A DNA stretch of 64,000 nt from an uncultured Paracoccaceae bacterium. GTDB taxonomy: Bacteria > Pseudomonadota > Alphaproteobacteria > Rhodobacterales > Rhodobacteraceae. The notes beneath the pieces were generated by a model. The model did no database searches. It was not told the origin of the DNA and saw only the letters and a list, made by a program, of their open reading frames with translations. Below are positions 19,872 through 30,344 of the stretch, one piece after another (positions within the stretch are counted from its first letter, which is position 1; each line of letters opens with the position of its first letter). Location of the stretch: positions 62,001-126,000 of the forward strand of contig CANLND010000006.1 in assembly GCA_947492585.1 (NCBI GenBank), read 5' to 3'. The position numbers and the translations under genes are program-made.

Positions 19872-20960
19872 ATGAGCCTAATGCCCACAATGATCGAACT
19901 ATTGGCCCGCGCCAGGGTTGATCTGCGCATGGGCCTGCCCGTGGTCCTGCGCGGCACCGCATCGGCTGCTCTGGCGATTTCAGCGGAAACATTGACCGCC
20001 GCGCGCTTACAAGATCTGCGTGCACTTGGCTCCCTGTCTTTGGCTCTGACCGGGCGACGCGCCACCACGCTCAAGGCCCGTATCTATGATCAGGATATGG
20101 CCCGTATTGCGATTCCCTCAGATGTGGATCTCAAATGGATTGAAGCTCAGGCAAATCCCGCAGATGATCTGAAACACCCCATGAAAGGCCCACTCCAAAG
20201 CCTGCGCGGCGGCGATTCGAGCCTGCATCAGCTGGCCATCGATCTGACAAAATCCGCCCGCCTGCTGCCCTCGGCCGTTTTGGTCGATCTGCCCGACGCC
20301 GCAGAGTTTGCCGCCTCCCATGGCCTGACGATGATCCAACAATCCGCCGCCGCCCCCTTGCTGCACAAAAGCTCCCCACTGCATCCCGTCGCCGCCGCCC
20401 GCCTTCCGATCGAAGCCGCCGAAGCAGGTCGCCTGCATATTTTCCGCCCCGAAGACGGCAACGAAGAACATTACGCCATCGAAATTGGCCGCCCGGATCG
20501 CAGTCAGCCGGTGCTAGCGCGCCTGCATTCAGCCTGTTTCACCGGGGATGTCCTCGGCTCGCTCAAATGTGATTGCGGCCCCCAACTGCGCGGCGCATTG
20601 GCCCAAATGGGTCAAGACGGCGCTGGTGTCTTACTCTACTTAAATCAAGAGGGGCGCGGCATCGGCCTGGCCAACAAGATGCGCGCCTATTCCCTACAAG
20701 ATCAAGGGTTTGACACAGTTGAAGCCAACCACAGGCTTGGATTTGAGGATGATGAACGTGATTTTAGGTTGGGCGCCTCCATCTTAAAAGAGCTGGGTTT
20801 TCACTCCGTGCGCCTGCTCACCAACAATCCAAATAAGATCGCGATGATGGAGAAAACCGGCATTTCGGTTGCTGAACGCGTGGCGCTGAAAGTGGGCAAA
20901 AACCCGTTCAATCAAAACTATCTCGCGACCAAAGCTGCAAAATCCGGACATCTTCTATGA
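19872..20960 (+). CDS. ribA: GTP cyclohydrolase II (RibA) with N-terminal extension
   Basis: LHSACFTGDVLGSLKCDCGPQL...LYLNQEGRGIGLANKMRAY...LLTNNPNKIAMME. Confidence 0.88.
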   Translation: MSLMPTMIELLARARVDLRMGLPVVLRGTASAALAISAETLTAARLQDLRALGSLSLALTGRRATTLKARIYDQDMARIAIPSDVDLKWIEAQANPADDLKHPMKGPLQSLRGGDSSLHQLAIDLTKSARLLPSAVLVDLPDAAEFAASHGLTMIQQSAAAPLLHKSSPLHPVAAARLPIEAAEAGRLHIFRPEDGNEEHYAIEIGRPDRSQPVLARLHSACFTGDVLGSLKCDCGPQLRGALAQMGQDGAGVLLYLNQEGRGIGLANKMRAYSLQDQGFDTVEANHRLGFEDDERDFRLGASILKELGFHSVRLLTNNPNKIAMMEKTGISVAERVALKVGKNPFNQNYLATKAAKSGHLL

Positions 20961-21454
20961 CTCCACAAGATCTGGTGTTCACCCCGCAAGGCGTGCGCTT
21001 TCGCGGCCGTCGTTTCCCCTGCACGATTGGCAAAGGCGGACGAACCACCGACAAATGCGAAGGCGACGGCGCCACCCCCGTAGGCATCTGGCACATCGAA
21101 TCGGTGCTCTACCGCCCCGACCGCATCGCGCGTCCCTGTGACTGGGCCGAACCGATTTTGCCGGGCGATCTATGGTCAGACGCTCCCGATGATGACGCCT
21201 ATAACACCCAGGTGCGCGCGCCCTATACGCCCAGCCATGAACAGCTGCGCCGCGCCGATCCTTTGTACGATCTGGTCTTGATCAGTGATTGGAACTGGCC
21301 GGTTGCGGAACCGGGGCGCGGCTCGGCGATCTTTCTGCATCAATGGCGCAGACCGGGCTATGGTACTGAAGGGTGCATTGCCTTTCGCCGCGACCATCTG
21401 CGCTGGATCACCCGGCATTTGGTGCCCGGCAACCGGGTGATTGTGCGCGCCTGA
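20957..21454 (+). CDS. L,D-transpeptidase (YkuD) family protein
   Basis: IFLHQWRRPGYGTEGCIAFRRDHLRWI catalytic His/Cys motif; overlaps the ribA stop. Confidence 0.82.
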   Translation: MTPQDLVFTPQGVRFRGRRFPCTIGKGGRTTDKCEGDGATPVGIWHIESVLYRPDRIARPCDWAEPILPGDLWSDAPDDDAYNTQVRAPYTPSHEQLRRADPLYDLVLISDWNWPVAEPGRGSAIFLHQWRRPGYGTEGCIAFRRDHLRWITRHLVPGNRVIVRA

Positions 21455-22126
21455 TCAGCCCTCGTTTCCAGCCACGGGTTTGACCCGTTCACCAAAGATG
21501 GCGGATCCCACCCGCACATGGGTCGCCCCCAAAGCGATGGCTTTTTCGAAATCGCCGCTCATCCCCATAGACAGTCCAGATAGGTCATTGCGCTTAGCGA
21601 TCTTGGCAAGCAGCGCAAAATGCAGGCTGGATTCTTCATCGACAGGCGGGATGCACATCAAACCTTTGACCGGCAGATCCAACGCCCGGCACTCGGCAAT
21701 AAAACCGTCGGCATCACCGGGCAAAATACCGGCTTTCTGCGCTTCTTCGCCGGTGTTTACCTGTACAAACAGGTCCGGGCAGCGCCCCAATTCCTGCGCC
21801 AACCGCGCCAAAGTTTGCGCCAGTTTTGGACGGTCCACCGATTGAATGCTGTCAAACAGCTCCATCGCCTGGCGCGCCTTGTTCGATTGCAACCGGCCGA
21901 TCAGATGTAGATCAACGCCTTCAAACTGCTTGATAAATTCGGGCCACTTTCCAGCAGCCTCCTGCACGCGATTCTCACCAAAACAGCGTTGCCCTTGTAC
22001 GAGCACCTCCGCCACACGTTCATTGGGCTGGACCTTGGAAACCGCCACCAACTGGACAGATCCAGCCGCACGGCCAGCAGCAACCTCAGCCGCCGCAATT
22101 CGGGATGTGATGTCAGACAAAGACAT
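21455..22126 (-). CDS. YggS-family PLP homeostasis protein
   Basis: VQLVAVSKVQPNERVAEVLVQGQRCFGENRVQEA...HLIGRLQSNKARQAM...LSMGMSGDFEKAIALGATHVRVGSAIFGER. Confidence 0.93.
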   Translation of the reverse strand: MSLSDITSRIAAAEVAAGRAAGSVQLVAVSKVQPNERVAEVLVQGQRCFGENRVQEAAGKWPEFIKQFEGVDLHLIGRLQSNKARQAMELFDSIQSVDRPKLAQTLARLAQELGRCPDLFVQVNTGEEAQKAGILPGDADGFIAECRALDLPVKGLMCIPPVDEESSLHFALLAKIAKRNDLSGLSMGMSGDFEKAIALGATHVRVGSAIFGERVKPVAGNEG

Positions 22127-22182
22127 GGTGCACCTCATGAAACTTTTAGCTGAGAGAAACACTGTTTCGCCGCAAAAGAAAA

Positions 22183-22208
22183 GGGCGCACTCCCGAAAGA
22201 GTACGCCC
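22183..22208 (-). terminator. Intrinsic terminator of porin gene
   Basis: GGGCGCACT...AGTACGCCC hairpin (one mismatch) followed on the minus strand by TTTTCTTTTG. Confidence 0.65.
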
Positions 22209-22233
22209 CAAGAACCGTGTGGTTCAGCTTAAC

Positions 22234-23178
22234 TTAGAAGTTGAAGCGAACACCAAAGTCAGCAGCCGTAATGGCATTAGAAGCAGAAGTCGGTTTAATG
22301 GAACCGATGCCACCACGCAGCGATACACCGCCACCCAGATCGTGGACTGCACCAAAGCCAACGTGACGCGTGTCACCATCGCCGGAACCGTCGCCGTAAG
22401 CGAAGTTCAAAGTGGTCGCTGAGCTCAGCTCATATTCAGCCGAAATACCGTAGAAGGTGTCGGATACTGCCGCGTTGTTGCCAACACTTTCGTCACCAAC
22501 AAACAGAGTCGCGTTAACCGGACCAAGATTACCGTTCAGGGTCAGAACAGTCATGTCATCGTCGGTTGCGTTGTCCGTTTGACCGTGTGCCAAAGCAGCA
22601 GTGATATTGCCGAAGGTATATGCGGCATGGATATCCCACCGGTCTGCGCCTGTCAGCGAGCTATCGTATGATGCTGCAACTGCAAAATCACCAATTTCGT
22701 AACGTGCGTAAACGGCGTTCGCACCAGTTGCGCCAGTTGCATAGCCTAGGAAGGAATAGTCATTGCCTGAGTACTGACCCAAGAAGTTTTGCAGGCCAGG
22801 CTCTGCGCCGTAGTAGTTAGGCGCGTTGTCGATTGCACCAGCAGTGTTGCCAACGTCAACACGCAGACCACTGTACTCAACAGAGAAACGAGCACCGTTC
22901 AAAGCAGCGGAATTGGCTTCGCCGTCTTCGCTGTCGTCAGCTTGCATACGAATACGTGCAGAGAACGTTGCACCGCTATCGCTTTCAACAGACGCATCGA
23001 TGTTAATACGGAACCGTGAGACAATAACAGTGTCGGAAGCGTTGGGGGTGCGAGTGTTTACATCACGGTCTTCAACGTAACCGAGACCAAAGCGACCGTA
23101 GCCACCAAATGTTACGTCTGCAGCTGCAACACCTGCGGTGGCGATCAGCGCGGTAGTAGCGAAGAGAATCTTTTTCAT
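22234..23178 (-). CDS. Outer membrane porin
   Basis: Signal peptide MKKILFATTALIATAGVAAADVTFGGYGRFGLGY, beta-barrel pattern, C-terminal aromatic F (VRFNF). Confidence 0.9.
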   Translation of the reverse strand: MKKILFATTALIATAGVAAADVTFGGYGRFGLGYVEDRDVNTRTPNASDTVIVSRFRINIDASVESDSGATFSARIRMQADDSEDGEANSAALNGARFSVEYSGLRVDVGNTAGAIDNAPNYYGAEPGLQNFLGQYSGNDYSFLGYATGATGANAVYARYEIGDFAVAASYDSSLTGADRWDIHAAYTFGNITAALAHGQTDNATDDDMTVLTLNGNLGPVNATLFVGDESVGNNAAVSDTFYGISAEYELSSATTLNFAYGDGSGDGDTRHVGFGAVHDLGGGVSLRGGIGSIKPTSASNAITAADFGVRFNF

Positions 23179-23457
23179 GATTATCCCTCGGGGTTTTTAG
23201 ATTTCATTTTCAAACTGCGCTGACTGCGCTGTCTGAGTACGCTCTTCGTTTCGCTCGTTTTGGGGGAGTCGCGCAAGCGTGCCAGCCAATGCTCAATCCT
23301 TTCGCAACCATGTTGATGCATCGATGCCACACATCAACCACCCTTCCAGCCCCGTTCCCTCGCAAGCGCGCGAGTCTTATAAAGAATACACTTGTTGCCT
23401 GAGAAACCGTTGTTTAGGACTTGTCAGCGACCACAACAGGAACGGACTGAGCCCATA

Positions 23458-23997
23458 ATGCGTGTGTTGTTGAATATCACTTTAGTTGCCGCTTTGGCCG
23501 TCACTGCTGGCTGTGGTGCGTCGGGCAGCGGCCCAAAAGACCGAGATCAAAGAATCGCGGACCGCGAAGCCGCCCGCGAAGCAGTGCTCCAGCGTCGCGC
23601 GAGCAGGATCAACCGCTCCGGGCGGCAGGAAGATGATCTCGATAACCCAAATCGGACCACCATATGGGACGCCTTCAAGCGTCAGGAAACGGAAACATCG
23701 GTTCAGGTGAATCGTTATATCTGGACAGCTGCGCTGGATGTGCTTGATTTTCTACCTGTGCAATCCGTGGATCCCTTTACCGGTATTATCCTGACTGGCT
23801 ATGGCACGCCCCCCGGTGGCAACCGCGCGTATCGGGCGACTGTGCACGTCAAAGACCCGGCACTGGACGCACGGGCTTTGAATGTGGCGCTGCAAACCCG
23901 CGATGGCCGCGCTGTCAGCGCCGCAACCGCCCGCGCCGTCGAAGACGCGATTCTGTCGCGCGCGCGACAGCTGCGGATTGCGGACAAACGGCTCTGA
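23458..23997 (+). CDS. DUF3576 domain lipoprotein
   Basis: Lipobox AALAVTAGCGASG; TTIWDAFKRQETETSVQVNRYIWTAALDVLDFLPVQSVDPFTGIILTGYG. Confidence 0.85.
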   Translation: MRVLLNITLVAALAVTAGCGASGSGPKDRDQRIADREAAREAVLQRRASRINRSGRQEDDLDNPNRTTIWDAFKRQETETSVQVNRYIWTAALDVLDFLPVQSVDPFTGIILTGYGTPPGGNRAYRATVHVKDPALDARALNVALQTRDGRAVSAATARAVEDAILSRARQLRIADKRL

Positions 23998-24096
23998 CCT
24001 GACATCCGTCAGCCCCCACTGGCCTCGCTCTGAAAAGACACGTATTACACACGCCGGGCCCTGATCCCGGCGTTTTCATGTAAAAGGACCGCTCTG

Positions 24097-26655
24097 ATGT
24101 CGCGCTACGAAGCCTCAGAAATCGAAATGAAATGGCAAAAGGCCTGGGATCAGGCTGAAATTTTCCAGGCCAAACCACCCAGCGACAAGCCCAAGTATTA
24201 TGTGCTTGAGATGTTCCCCTATCCGTCGGGCAAACTGCACATGGGGCATGTGCGCAACTACACGATGGGCGACGTGATCGCGCGCTATAAGCTGTCAACC
24301 GGCCACAACGTGCTGCACCCCATGGGATTTGACGCCTTTGGCATGCCCGCTGAAAACGCCGCCATGGCCATTGGTGGCCACCCCAAAACCTGGACTTATG
24401 ACAACATCGACACGATGGTTGAGCAGATGAAGCCTCTGGGCCTGTCGCTTGACTGGTCGCGCATGTTTGCCACATGTGATGTGGATTACTATGGCCAGCA
24501 ACAAGCCTTGTTCCTTGATTTCCTTGAAAAAGATCTAGTCTACCGCAAAAACGCTGTGGTCAACTGGGACCCCGTAGACATGACCGTTCTGGCCAATGAA
24601 CAGGTCGAAGGCGGCCGCGGCTGGCGCTCGGGGGCTTTGGTGGAACGGCGCGAACTGACGCAATGGTTCTTCAAGATCTCCGACTACTCGGATGAGCTGT
24701 TGAACGCGCTGGACACGCTGGAAAACTGGCCCGCCAAGGTCCGCCTGATGCAGGAAAACTGGATCGGAAAATCGCGCGGTCTGCAGTTTGGCTTTGAACG
24801 TGTGGACGGACAGGAGCCGATTACCGTCTATACGACCCGCCCCGACACCCTGAACGGCGCGTCGTTTGTTGGCATCTCGCCCGACCACCCAATCGCCAAA
24901 GAACTGGAAGCCGCAGATCCCAAAGTGGCGGAATTTGTGGCCGAGTGCCGCAAGGGCGGCACCACCGAAGAAGCCATTGAAACCGCTGAAAAGCTGGGGC
25001 TCGACACTGGCATCCGCGTGAAACACCCGCTGGATCCCAACTGGGAGCTGCCGGTCTGGATCGCCAACTTCATCCTGATGGATTACGGCACCGGCGCGAT
25101 CTTTGCCTGCCCGGCGCATGACCAGCGCGACTTTGAATTTGCCACCAAATACGATCTGCCGATCATTCCTGTCTTCCAGGATCCGGCAATCGATGCGCCC
25201 CTGACCGAGGCCTATGTGCCGACCAAGTCCGAGAAGGTCCGCTATGTAAACGGCTTCTGCGGTGCAGAAGAGCAAACCGGCGAACAGGGTGTGGATGCAG
25301 CAGTTGATGCCGCCGAAGCTGCGGGTTGGGGCGAAGGCGTCACCAAATTCCGCCTGCGGGACTGGGGTCTTTCCCGTCAGCGCTATTGGGGTTGCCCAAT
25401 CCCGGTCGTTCACTGCGACGATTGTGGCGTGGTTCCCGAAAAGAAAGAGAATCTACCGATCGAGCTGCCCGATGACGTGACATTTGATCAACCCGGCAAT
25501 CCGCTGGACCGTCACCCAACCTGGCGCAACTGTGCCTGCCCATCCTGTGGCAAACCTGCGCAGCGCGAAACCGACACGATGGACACCTTTGTGGATTCGT
25601 CGTGGTATTTCGCCCGCTTCACCGCGCCCAAAGCCGACACCCCTACCGATCTGGCCACCGCTGATTACTGGATGAACGTCGACCAATATATCGGCGGCGT
25701 CGAACACGCGATTCTGCACCTGCTGTATTCGCGCTTCTTTGCCCGCGCCATGCAGATCTGTGGCCACCTGCCCGAATCCGCGGCGGAACCCTTTGATGCG
25801 CTGTTCACCCAAGGCATGGTCACCCACGCGATCTTTGAAAACGCCGAACGCAAAGCCGACAATGGCCGCGCGCTGTACCACTACCCCGCCGAAGTCGAAG
25901 AGCGCGATGGCGCCACCTTCGTCAAAGAGACCGGCGAAAAGGTCAAAGTGATCCCCTCGGCCAAAATGTCAAAGTCCAAAAACAACGTGGTCGACCCGCT
26001 GGCGATCATTTCCGCCTATGGCGCTGACACCGCACGTTGGTTTGTTCTGTCCGATTCTCCCCCCGAACGGGATGTAGAGTGGACCGCATCGGGCGCCGAA
26101 GCTGCATTCAAACACCTGAACCGTGTCTGGAACCTCTGCGACAAGATCGCCAAAATGGATCCCAACGCCAAAGGGCAAGGCGACGAAGACCTCCTGCGCG
26201 AAATGCACAAGGCCATCCGCGATGTGACTTTGGGGATCGATTCCTTTGGCTTCAACGCCTCCATCGCCAAACTCTATGGCTTCACCAACGCTTTGGCGAA
26301 ATCCAAGGCGGGGGCCGCAGCTCAGAAACAGGCGATCATGACATTGGCACAGCTGATGTCGCCAATGACACCGCACCTGGCCGAAGACATCTGGGCGCAT
26401 CAGGGCGGCGAAGGCCTGATCGCGACAGCGCCGTGGCCCGTTGCTGATGCCGCGATGCTGGTGGAAAACACCGTCACCCTGCCGATCCAGATCAACGGCA
26501 AACGCAAAGGCGAGATCGAGGTCGCCAAAGATCTTGATAAATCCGAGGTTGAAAAACTGGCGCTGGCCCACGAAGCTGTCCAAAAGGCGCTGAATGGCAG
26601 CGCGCCAAAGAAAGTCATCGTGGTGCCGGGTCGTATCGTCAATGTCGTTGCTTAA
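24097..26655 (+). CDS. leuS: Leucyl-tRNA synthetase
   Basis: [37 protein letters not shown]. Confidence 0.97.
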   Translation: MSRYEASEIEMKWQKAWDQAEIFQAKPPSDKPKYYVLEMFPYPSGKLHMGHVRNYTMGDVIARYKLSTGHNVLHPMGFDAFGMPAENAAMAIGGHPKTWTYDNIDTMVEQMKPLGLSLDWSRMFATCDVDYYGQQQALFLDFLEKDLVYRKNAVVNWDPVDMTVLANEQVEGGRGWRSGALVERRELTQWFFKISDYSDELLNALDTLENWPAKVRLMQENWIGKSRGLQFGFERVDGQEPITVYTTRPDTLNGASFVGISPDHPIAKELEAADPKVAEFVAECRKGGTTEEAIETAEKLGLDTGIRVKHPLDPNWELPVWIANFILMDYGTGAIFACPAHDQRDFEFATKYDLPIIPVFQDPAIDAPLTEAYVPTKSEKVRYVNGFCGAEEQTGEQGVDAAVDAAEAAGWGEGVTKFRLRDWGLSRQRYWGCPIPVVHCDDCGVVPEKKENLPIELPDDVTFDQPGNPLDRHPTWRNCACPSCGKPAQRETDTMDTFVDSSWYFARFTAPKADTPTDLATADYWMNVDQYIGGVEHAILHLLYSRFFARAMQICGHLPESAAEPFDALFTQGMVTHAIFENAERKADNGRALYHYPAEVEERDGATFVKETGEKVKVIPSAKMSKSKNNVVDPLAIISAYGADTARWFVLSDSPPERDVEWTASGAEAAFKHLNRVWNLCDKIAKMDPNAKGQGDEDLLREMHKAIRDVTLGIDSFGFNASIAKLYGFTNALAKSKAGAAAQKQAIMTLAQLMSPMTPHLAEDIWAHQGGEGLIATAPWPVADAAMLVENTVTLPIQINGKRKGEIEVAKDLDKSEVEKLALAHEAVQKALNGSAPKKVIVVPGRIVNVVA

Positions 26656-27160
26656 CCGCAGAAACACACTTCTCGCAGCCTGCGCCTTTGGGGCGTTTGG
26701 CTGCGGCTTTACCCCGGTCTATGCCCCGGGGCAAAACGGCGCAGCCCTGTATGGAGAGGTCGCGATTGTGGCCCCCCAAGACATATCAACTCGCGACACC
26801 GTCGCCGCCTATGAATTGGTGCGCACCCTAGAAGAGCGACTGGGACGCGGCGGCAGCACCTACCATCTTGATCTAACGCTCAGCCAGCGCCGCGAAGGTC
26901 AGGCGATCACCGCCGAAAACGAAATCACCCGCTTCTCAATCGAAGCCACAGCCGGTTACACGCTGACCCGCTCCAGCGATGGCATGGTCGTCAGCAGCGG
27001 CACGGTGCGCAACTTTACCGGATATTCGGCGACCGGCTCCACGGTGGAAACTTTGGCAGGCGAACGCGATGCCGAACGCCGCCTAATGGTGATTCTGGCA
27101 GACCAGATCAACATTCGCCTCTTGTCCTCCGATCTTCCCCCCCGGGCCTCAGCCGAATGA
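26642..27160 (+). CDS. lptE: LPS assembly lipoprotein LptE
   Basis: [38 protein letters not shown]; located between leuS and holA. Confidence 0.82.
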   Translation: MSLLNRRNTLLAACAFGAFGCGFTPVYAPGQNGAALYGEVAIVAPQDISTRDTVAAYELVRTLEERLGRGGSTYHLDLTLSQRREGQAITAENEITRFSIEATAGYTLTRSSDGMVVSSGTVRNFTGYSATGSTVETLAGERDAERRLMVILADQINIRLLSSDLPPRASAE

Positions 27161-28185
27161 AACTGGGCGCACGCGACGCCGAGGGCTATTTCGCCAAACC
27201 GGATCCACAAAAAACCGGCATCCTGATTTACGGTGGCGATTCCATGCGGGTGGCGCTGAAACGCCAGCAACTGCTCGCGGCCCTTCTGGGCGCAACCGCC
27301 GAAGAAGAAATGCGCCTGACCCGCATGCCCGGCAGCGATTTGCGCAAAGATCCCGCGCAATTGCTTGATGCGGTCAAAGCGGTGGGTTTTTTCCCCGGCC
27401 CCCGCGCAGTCTTTGTCGAAGAGACCAACGACACCGCAACGCCTGCCATTGTCGCAGCCCTCCAGGAATGGGCCCCCGGTGACGCCCAGATTGTGATCAC
27501 CGCAGGCCAGCTCAAAGCCACGTCAAAACTGCGCAAAGCCTTTGAAAATCACCGCAACGCCTATGCGGTCGGCATCTATGATGACCCTCCCTCCCGGGCT
27601 GAAATCGAACGGATTTTGATCGCCTCCAACATCCGCGACATCCCCCAAGACAGCATGTCCGCGCTCAGCGACATCGCCAATGACATCGGCCCCGGCGATT
27701 TTTCCCGCATGATCGAGAAACTCGCGCTCTACAAATTTCAGGACCTCAGCCCGCTCACACTCGACGACATCGATGCCGTCGCGCCACAATCCACCGAAGC
27801 CGCGCTGGATGATCTGCTGAATGTTGTCGCCGAAGGGCGCAGCACCGAGATTGGGCCTGTTCTCAGCCGCTTACAGGCACAGGGGACACAGGCCGTGACC
27901 CTATGCATCGGGGCTACGCGCCATTTCCGCACCCTTTATAACATCGCGGCAGACCCCGGTGGGCCGGCGCAGGGCATTGGGCGCCTGCGCCCGCCCCTTT
28001 ATGGCAAACGCCGGGATCGCATGTTGCGCCAGGCACAGACTTGGGGTGCGGTGCGACTGGAAACGGCGTTGACCTTGCTCACCGATACCGACCTCTTATT
28101 GCGCTCAGCCGGGCAGACCGCCCCGGCTCTGGCCCTGATGGAACGTGCAATGATCCGCCTGGCAATGCTCAGCCGCAAACGCTAA
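27157..28185 (+). CDS. holA: DNA polymerase III subunit delta
   Basis: GILIYGGDSMRVALKRQQLLAALLG...ARDIPQ-type HolA sequence; start overlaps the lptE stop. Confidence 0.88.
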   Translation: MKLGARDAEGYFAKPDPQKTGILIYGGDSMRVALKRQQLLAALLGATAEEEMRLTRMPGSDLRKDPAQLLDAVKAVGFFPGPRAVFVEETNDTATPAIVAALQEWAPGDAQIVITAGQLKATSKLRKAFENHRNAYAVGIYDDPPSRAEIERILIASNIRDIPQDSMSALSDIANDIGPGDFSRMIEKLALYKFQDLSPLTLDDIDAVAPQSTEAALDDLLNVVAEGRSTEIGPVLSRLQAQGTQAVTLCIGATRHFRTLYNIAADPGGPAQGIGRLRPPLYGKRRDRMLRQAQTWGAVRLETALTLLTDTDLLLRSAGQTAPALALMERAMIRLAMLSRKR

Positions 28186-28348
28186 CTCGCCTCTTGGTCA
28201 CACACCCTTTGCCTCTTTTTGGCCCTTAAATACCCCGTCCCCCCGGCCCCCACGCATGTTACCTCACGGCCCTTGCGCTGGATCCATATTGCAGCCCGCC
28301 GCCGCGCTCCCCATAGTGGACCCGCACGCAATTGGGAGACCACCACAT

Positions 28349-28939
28349 ATGTACACAGTCGCTGGCTTCGCCCTGACCCGCACATACCGGGTGCTTTGGA
28401 CATTAGAAGAGCTGGGTCTACCATACACCCATAACCCGCTACGCCCCGGCAGCGCGGAAATGAAGGCAATCAACCCATCGGGCAAAGTGCCGGCCTTGCT
28501 TGTTGATGATGAGGTTCTGACAGATTCAGTCGCCATCATGACCTATCTGGCCGACAAGCACGGTCAACTTTTGGACCCTCCCGGCTCCCTACATCGCGCC
28601 AAACAAGACGCGATGATCCACCAGGTACTGGATGAGGTCGACGCACTGTTGTGGCTTGCGGCACGACACAAATTTGTTCTGCCGCCAGAACGCCGCGTGC
28701 CAGAAATCCGCGACAGCTTGATCTGGGAAATCAACCGCAATCTGGACAATATCGCCGAAGGATTCGCCACGCCATTTCTGGTTGGAGACACGTTCAGTCT
28801 GGCCGATATCATGCTGGAACACTGCGTTGGCTGGGCCAAGAGTTTAAGTATCCCGATCAGCAACCGTAAGGTTCTGGACCACGTCAAAACCCTACGCGCA
28901 CGTTCCGCCTTTCAGCGTATCCGGCCACTTTTGGCTTAA
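28349..28939 (+). CDS. Glutathione S-transferase family protein
   Basis: RTYRVLWTLEELGLPYTHNPLRPGSAEMKAINPSGKVPALLVDDEVLTDSVAIMTYLADKH. Confidence 0.9.
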   Translation: MYTVAGFALTRTYRVLWTLEELGLPYTHNPLRPGSAEMKAINPSGKVPALLVDDEVLTDSVAIMTYLADKHGQLLDPPGSLHRAKQDAMIHQVLDEVDALLWLAARHKFVLPPERRVPEIRDSLIWEINRNLDNIAEGFATPFLVGDTFSLADIMLEHCVGWAKSLSIPISNRKVLDHVKTLRARSAFQRIRPLLA

Positions 28940-29011
28940 CGGAACATCCAAAAGGGGGGGGCGCTGCACAGATGGTGCACCAAAGGTGTACGGGTTTCAC
29001 CCCCTCGAATG

Positions 29012-30202
29012 TCACAGATTATCCAAATACGCCGCCGCTGCACGCCCGGCCCAGCGCCCGGTGGCCAGACAGGCCGTCAGCAAATATCCCCCGGTCGGAG
29101 CCTCCCAATCCAGCATTTCCCCGGCGCAAAATGTGCCCGGTCGGCAGGTCAGCATCAAGCCGTTGTCCACCGCGTTTTGCGAAACGCCGCCCGCTGTTGA
29201 AATGGCCTCATCCAGCGGGCGCAGGCCAGCATGCGCCACCGGCAGTGCCTTGATCACTTGCGCCAATGCTTTGGGCTGTTGCGGCAGAGGGCGCGCGAAC
29301 TCTTGCAACAACGCCAGCTGGGCTGGTGTCAATTTCAACGCCTTGCGCAGATGATTGGAAAATGAGGCCTTCCCCCGAGGACGCATCAACCGGTTCGCGA
29401 TCTCATCCACGCTACGATCAGGGCACAAATCCAGCGTCAGCGCCGCGCCCTCCCGCACGGCAGCTGACACGGAATAGATGCCGCCACCCTCAAGCCCACG
29501 CGCGGAAATCACCGCCTCACCGCGCGATGACAGGGTGCCTGCATGCAGCGCAATCCCTTTTAGAGGCTGACCAAAATGGCGCGTCATGTGATCTGACCAT
29601 GTCAGCACCAACCCGGCATTCGCCGGAGCAAAGGGGGCCAAGGGCACCCCAGCCTGTGCCAGCACATCGGCCCAGGCCCCATCCGACCCCAGCCGTGCCC
29701 AACTGCCCCCCCCCATGGCCAATACCGTCACTTTTGGCGATAGCTTTTGTGGGCCCTCTGGGGTGTCAAACTGCAAGGTGTCCTGCTGCCAGCCGCCCCA
29801 ACGCCAACGGGTGCGCGTCTCAACGCCATGGGTTTGCAAATCAGCAAGCCAGGCGCGCAGCAAAGGAGAGGCTTTCATTTCTTTGGGAAACACCCGGTCC
29901 GTCGAACCAGTGAACACTTCACGTCCCAGCCCCTGTGCCCAGCCTTGCACATCTGCCGGGCCAAAAGCACGAATCATAGGCTCTAACCAATTGGATGCCT
30001 GACCGAAGTTCGACAGGAAGGGTTCAATCTCTTCGTCTTTGGTCAGGTTCAGGCCAGATTTTCCCGCCATCAACAGCTTGCGCGCAACCGAGGGTTTGGC
30101 CTCGGCGATCAGGACGGAATGCCCCTGCTGTGCCAGCGCATCGGCCGCCATCAATCCCGCGGGACCCGCGCCAACAACCACTGCATCCCATGTCTGTGCC
30201 AT
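29012..30202 (-). CDS. HI0933-like / TIGR03862-type NAD(P)/FAD flavoprotein
   Basis: AVVVGAGPAGLMAADALAQQGHSVLIAEAKPSVARKLLMAGKSGLNLT; VLAMGGGSWARLGSDG. Confidence 0.88.
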   Translation of the reverse strand: MAQTWDAVVVGAGPAGLMAADALAQQGHSVLIAEAKPSVARKLLMAGKSGLNLTKDEEIEPFLSNFGQASNWLEPMIRAFGPADVQGWAQGLGREVFTGSTDRVFPKEMKASPLLRAWLADLQTHGVETRTRWRWGGWQQDTLQFDTPEGPQKLSPKVTVLAMGGGSWARLGSDGAWADVLAQAGVPLAPFAPANAGLVLTWSDHMTRHFGQPLKGIALHAGTLSSRGEAVISARGLEGGGIYSVSAAVREGAALTLDLCPDRSVDEIANRLMRPRGKASFSNHLRKALKLTPAQLALLQEFARPLPQQPKALAQVIKALPVAHAGLRPLDEAISTAGGVSQNAVDNGLMLTCRPGTFCAGEMLDWEAPTGGYLLTACLATGRWAGRAAAAYLDNL

Positions 30203-30344
30203 ACCGCCCTCTTGCGCCGATTGCCCCGGTTAGCCTCTACTGGAATTGCATCCATATTGCGAGCGCTGTGGCGCAACTGCCGACCCGGCGCGGCTCACGA
30301 ACTGACGTACCCGCCCCCGCGCGCCCGGCAGGCCTCACCCCGGA

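Noticed and set aside
24535-25413. 292-aa minus-strand ORF inside leuS
   Set aside because: Antisense shadow of leuS; no domain signature.
28953-28961. Poly-G run after the GST gene
   Set aside because: Intergenic homopolymer with no associated promoter or hairpin that I can support.
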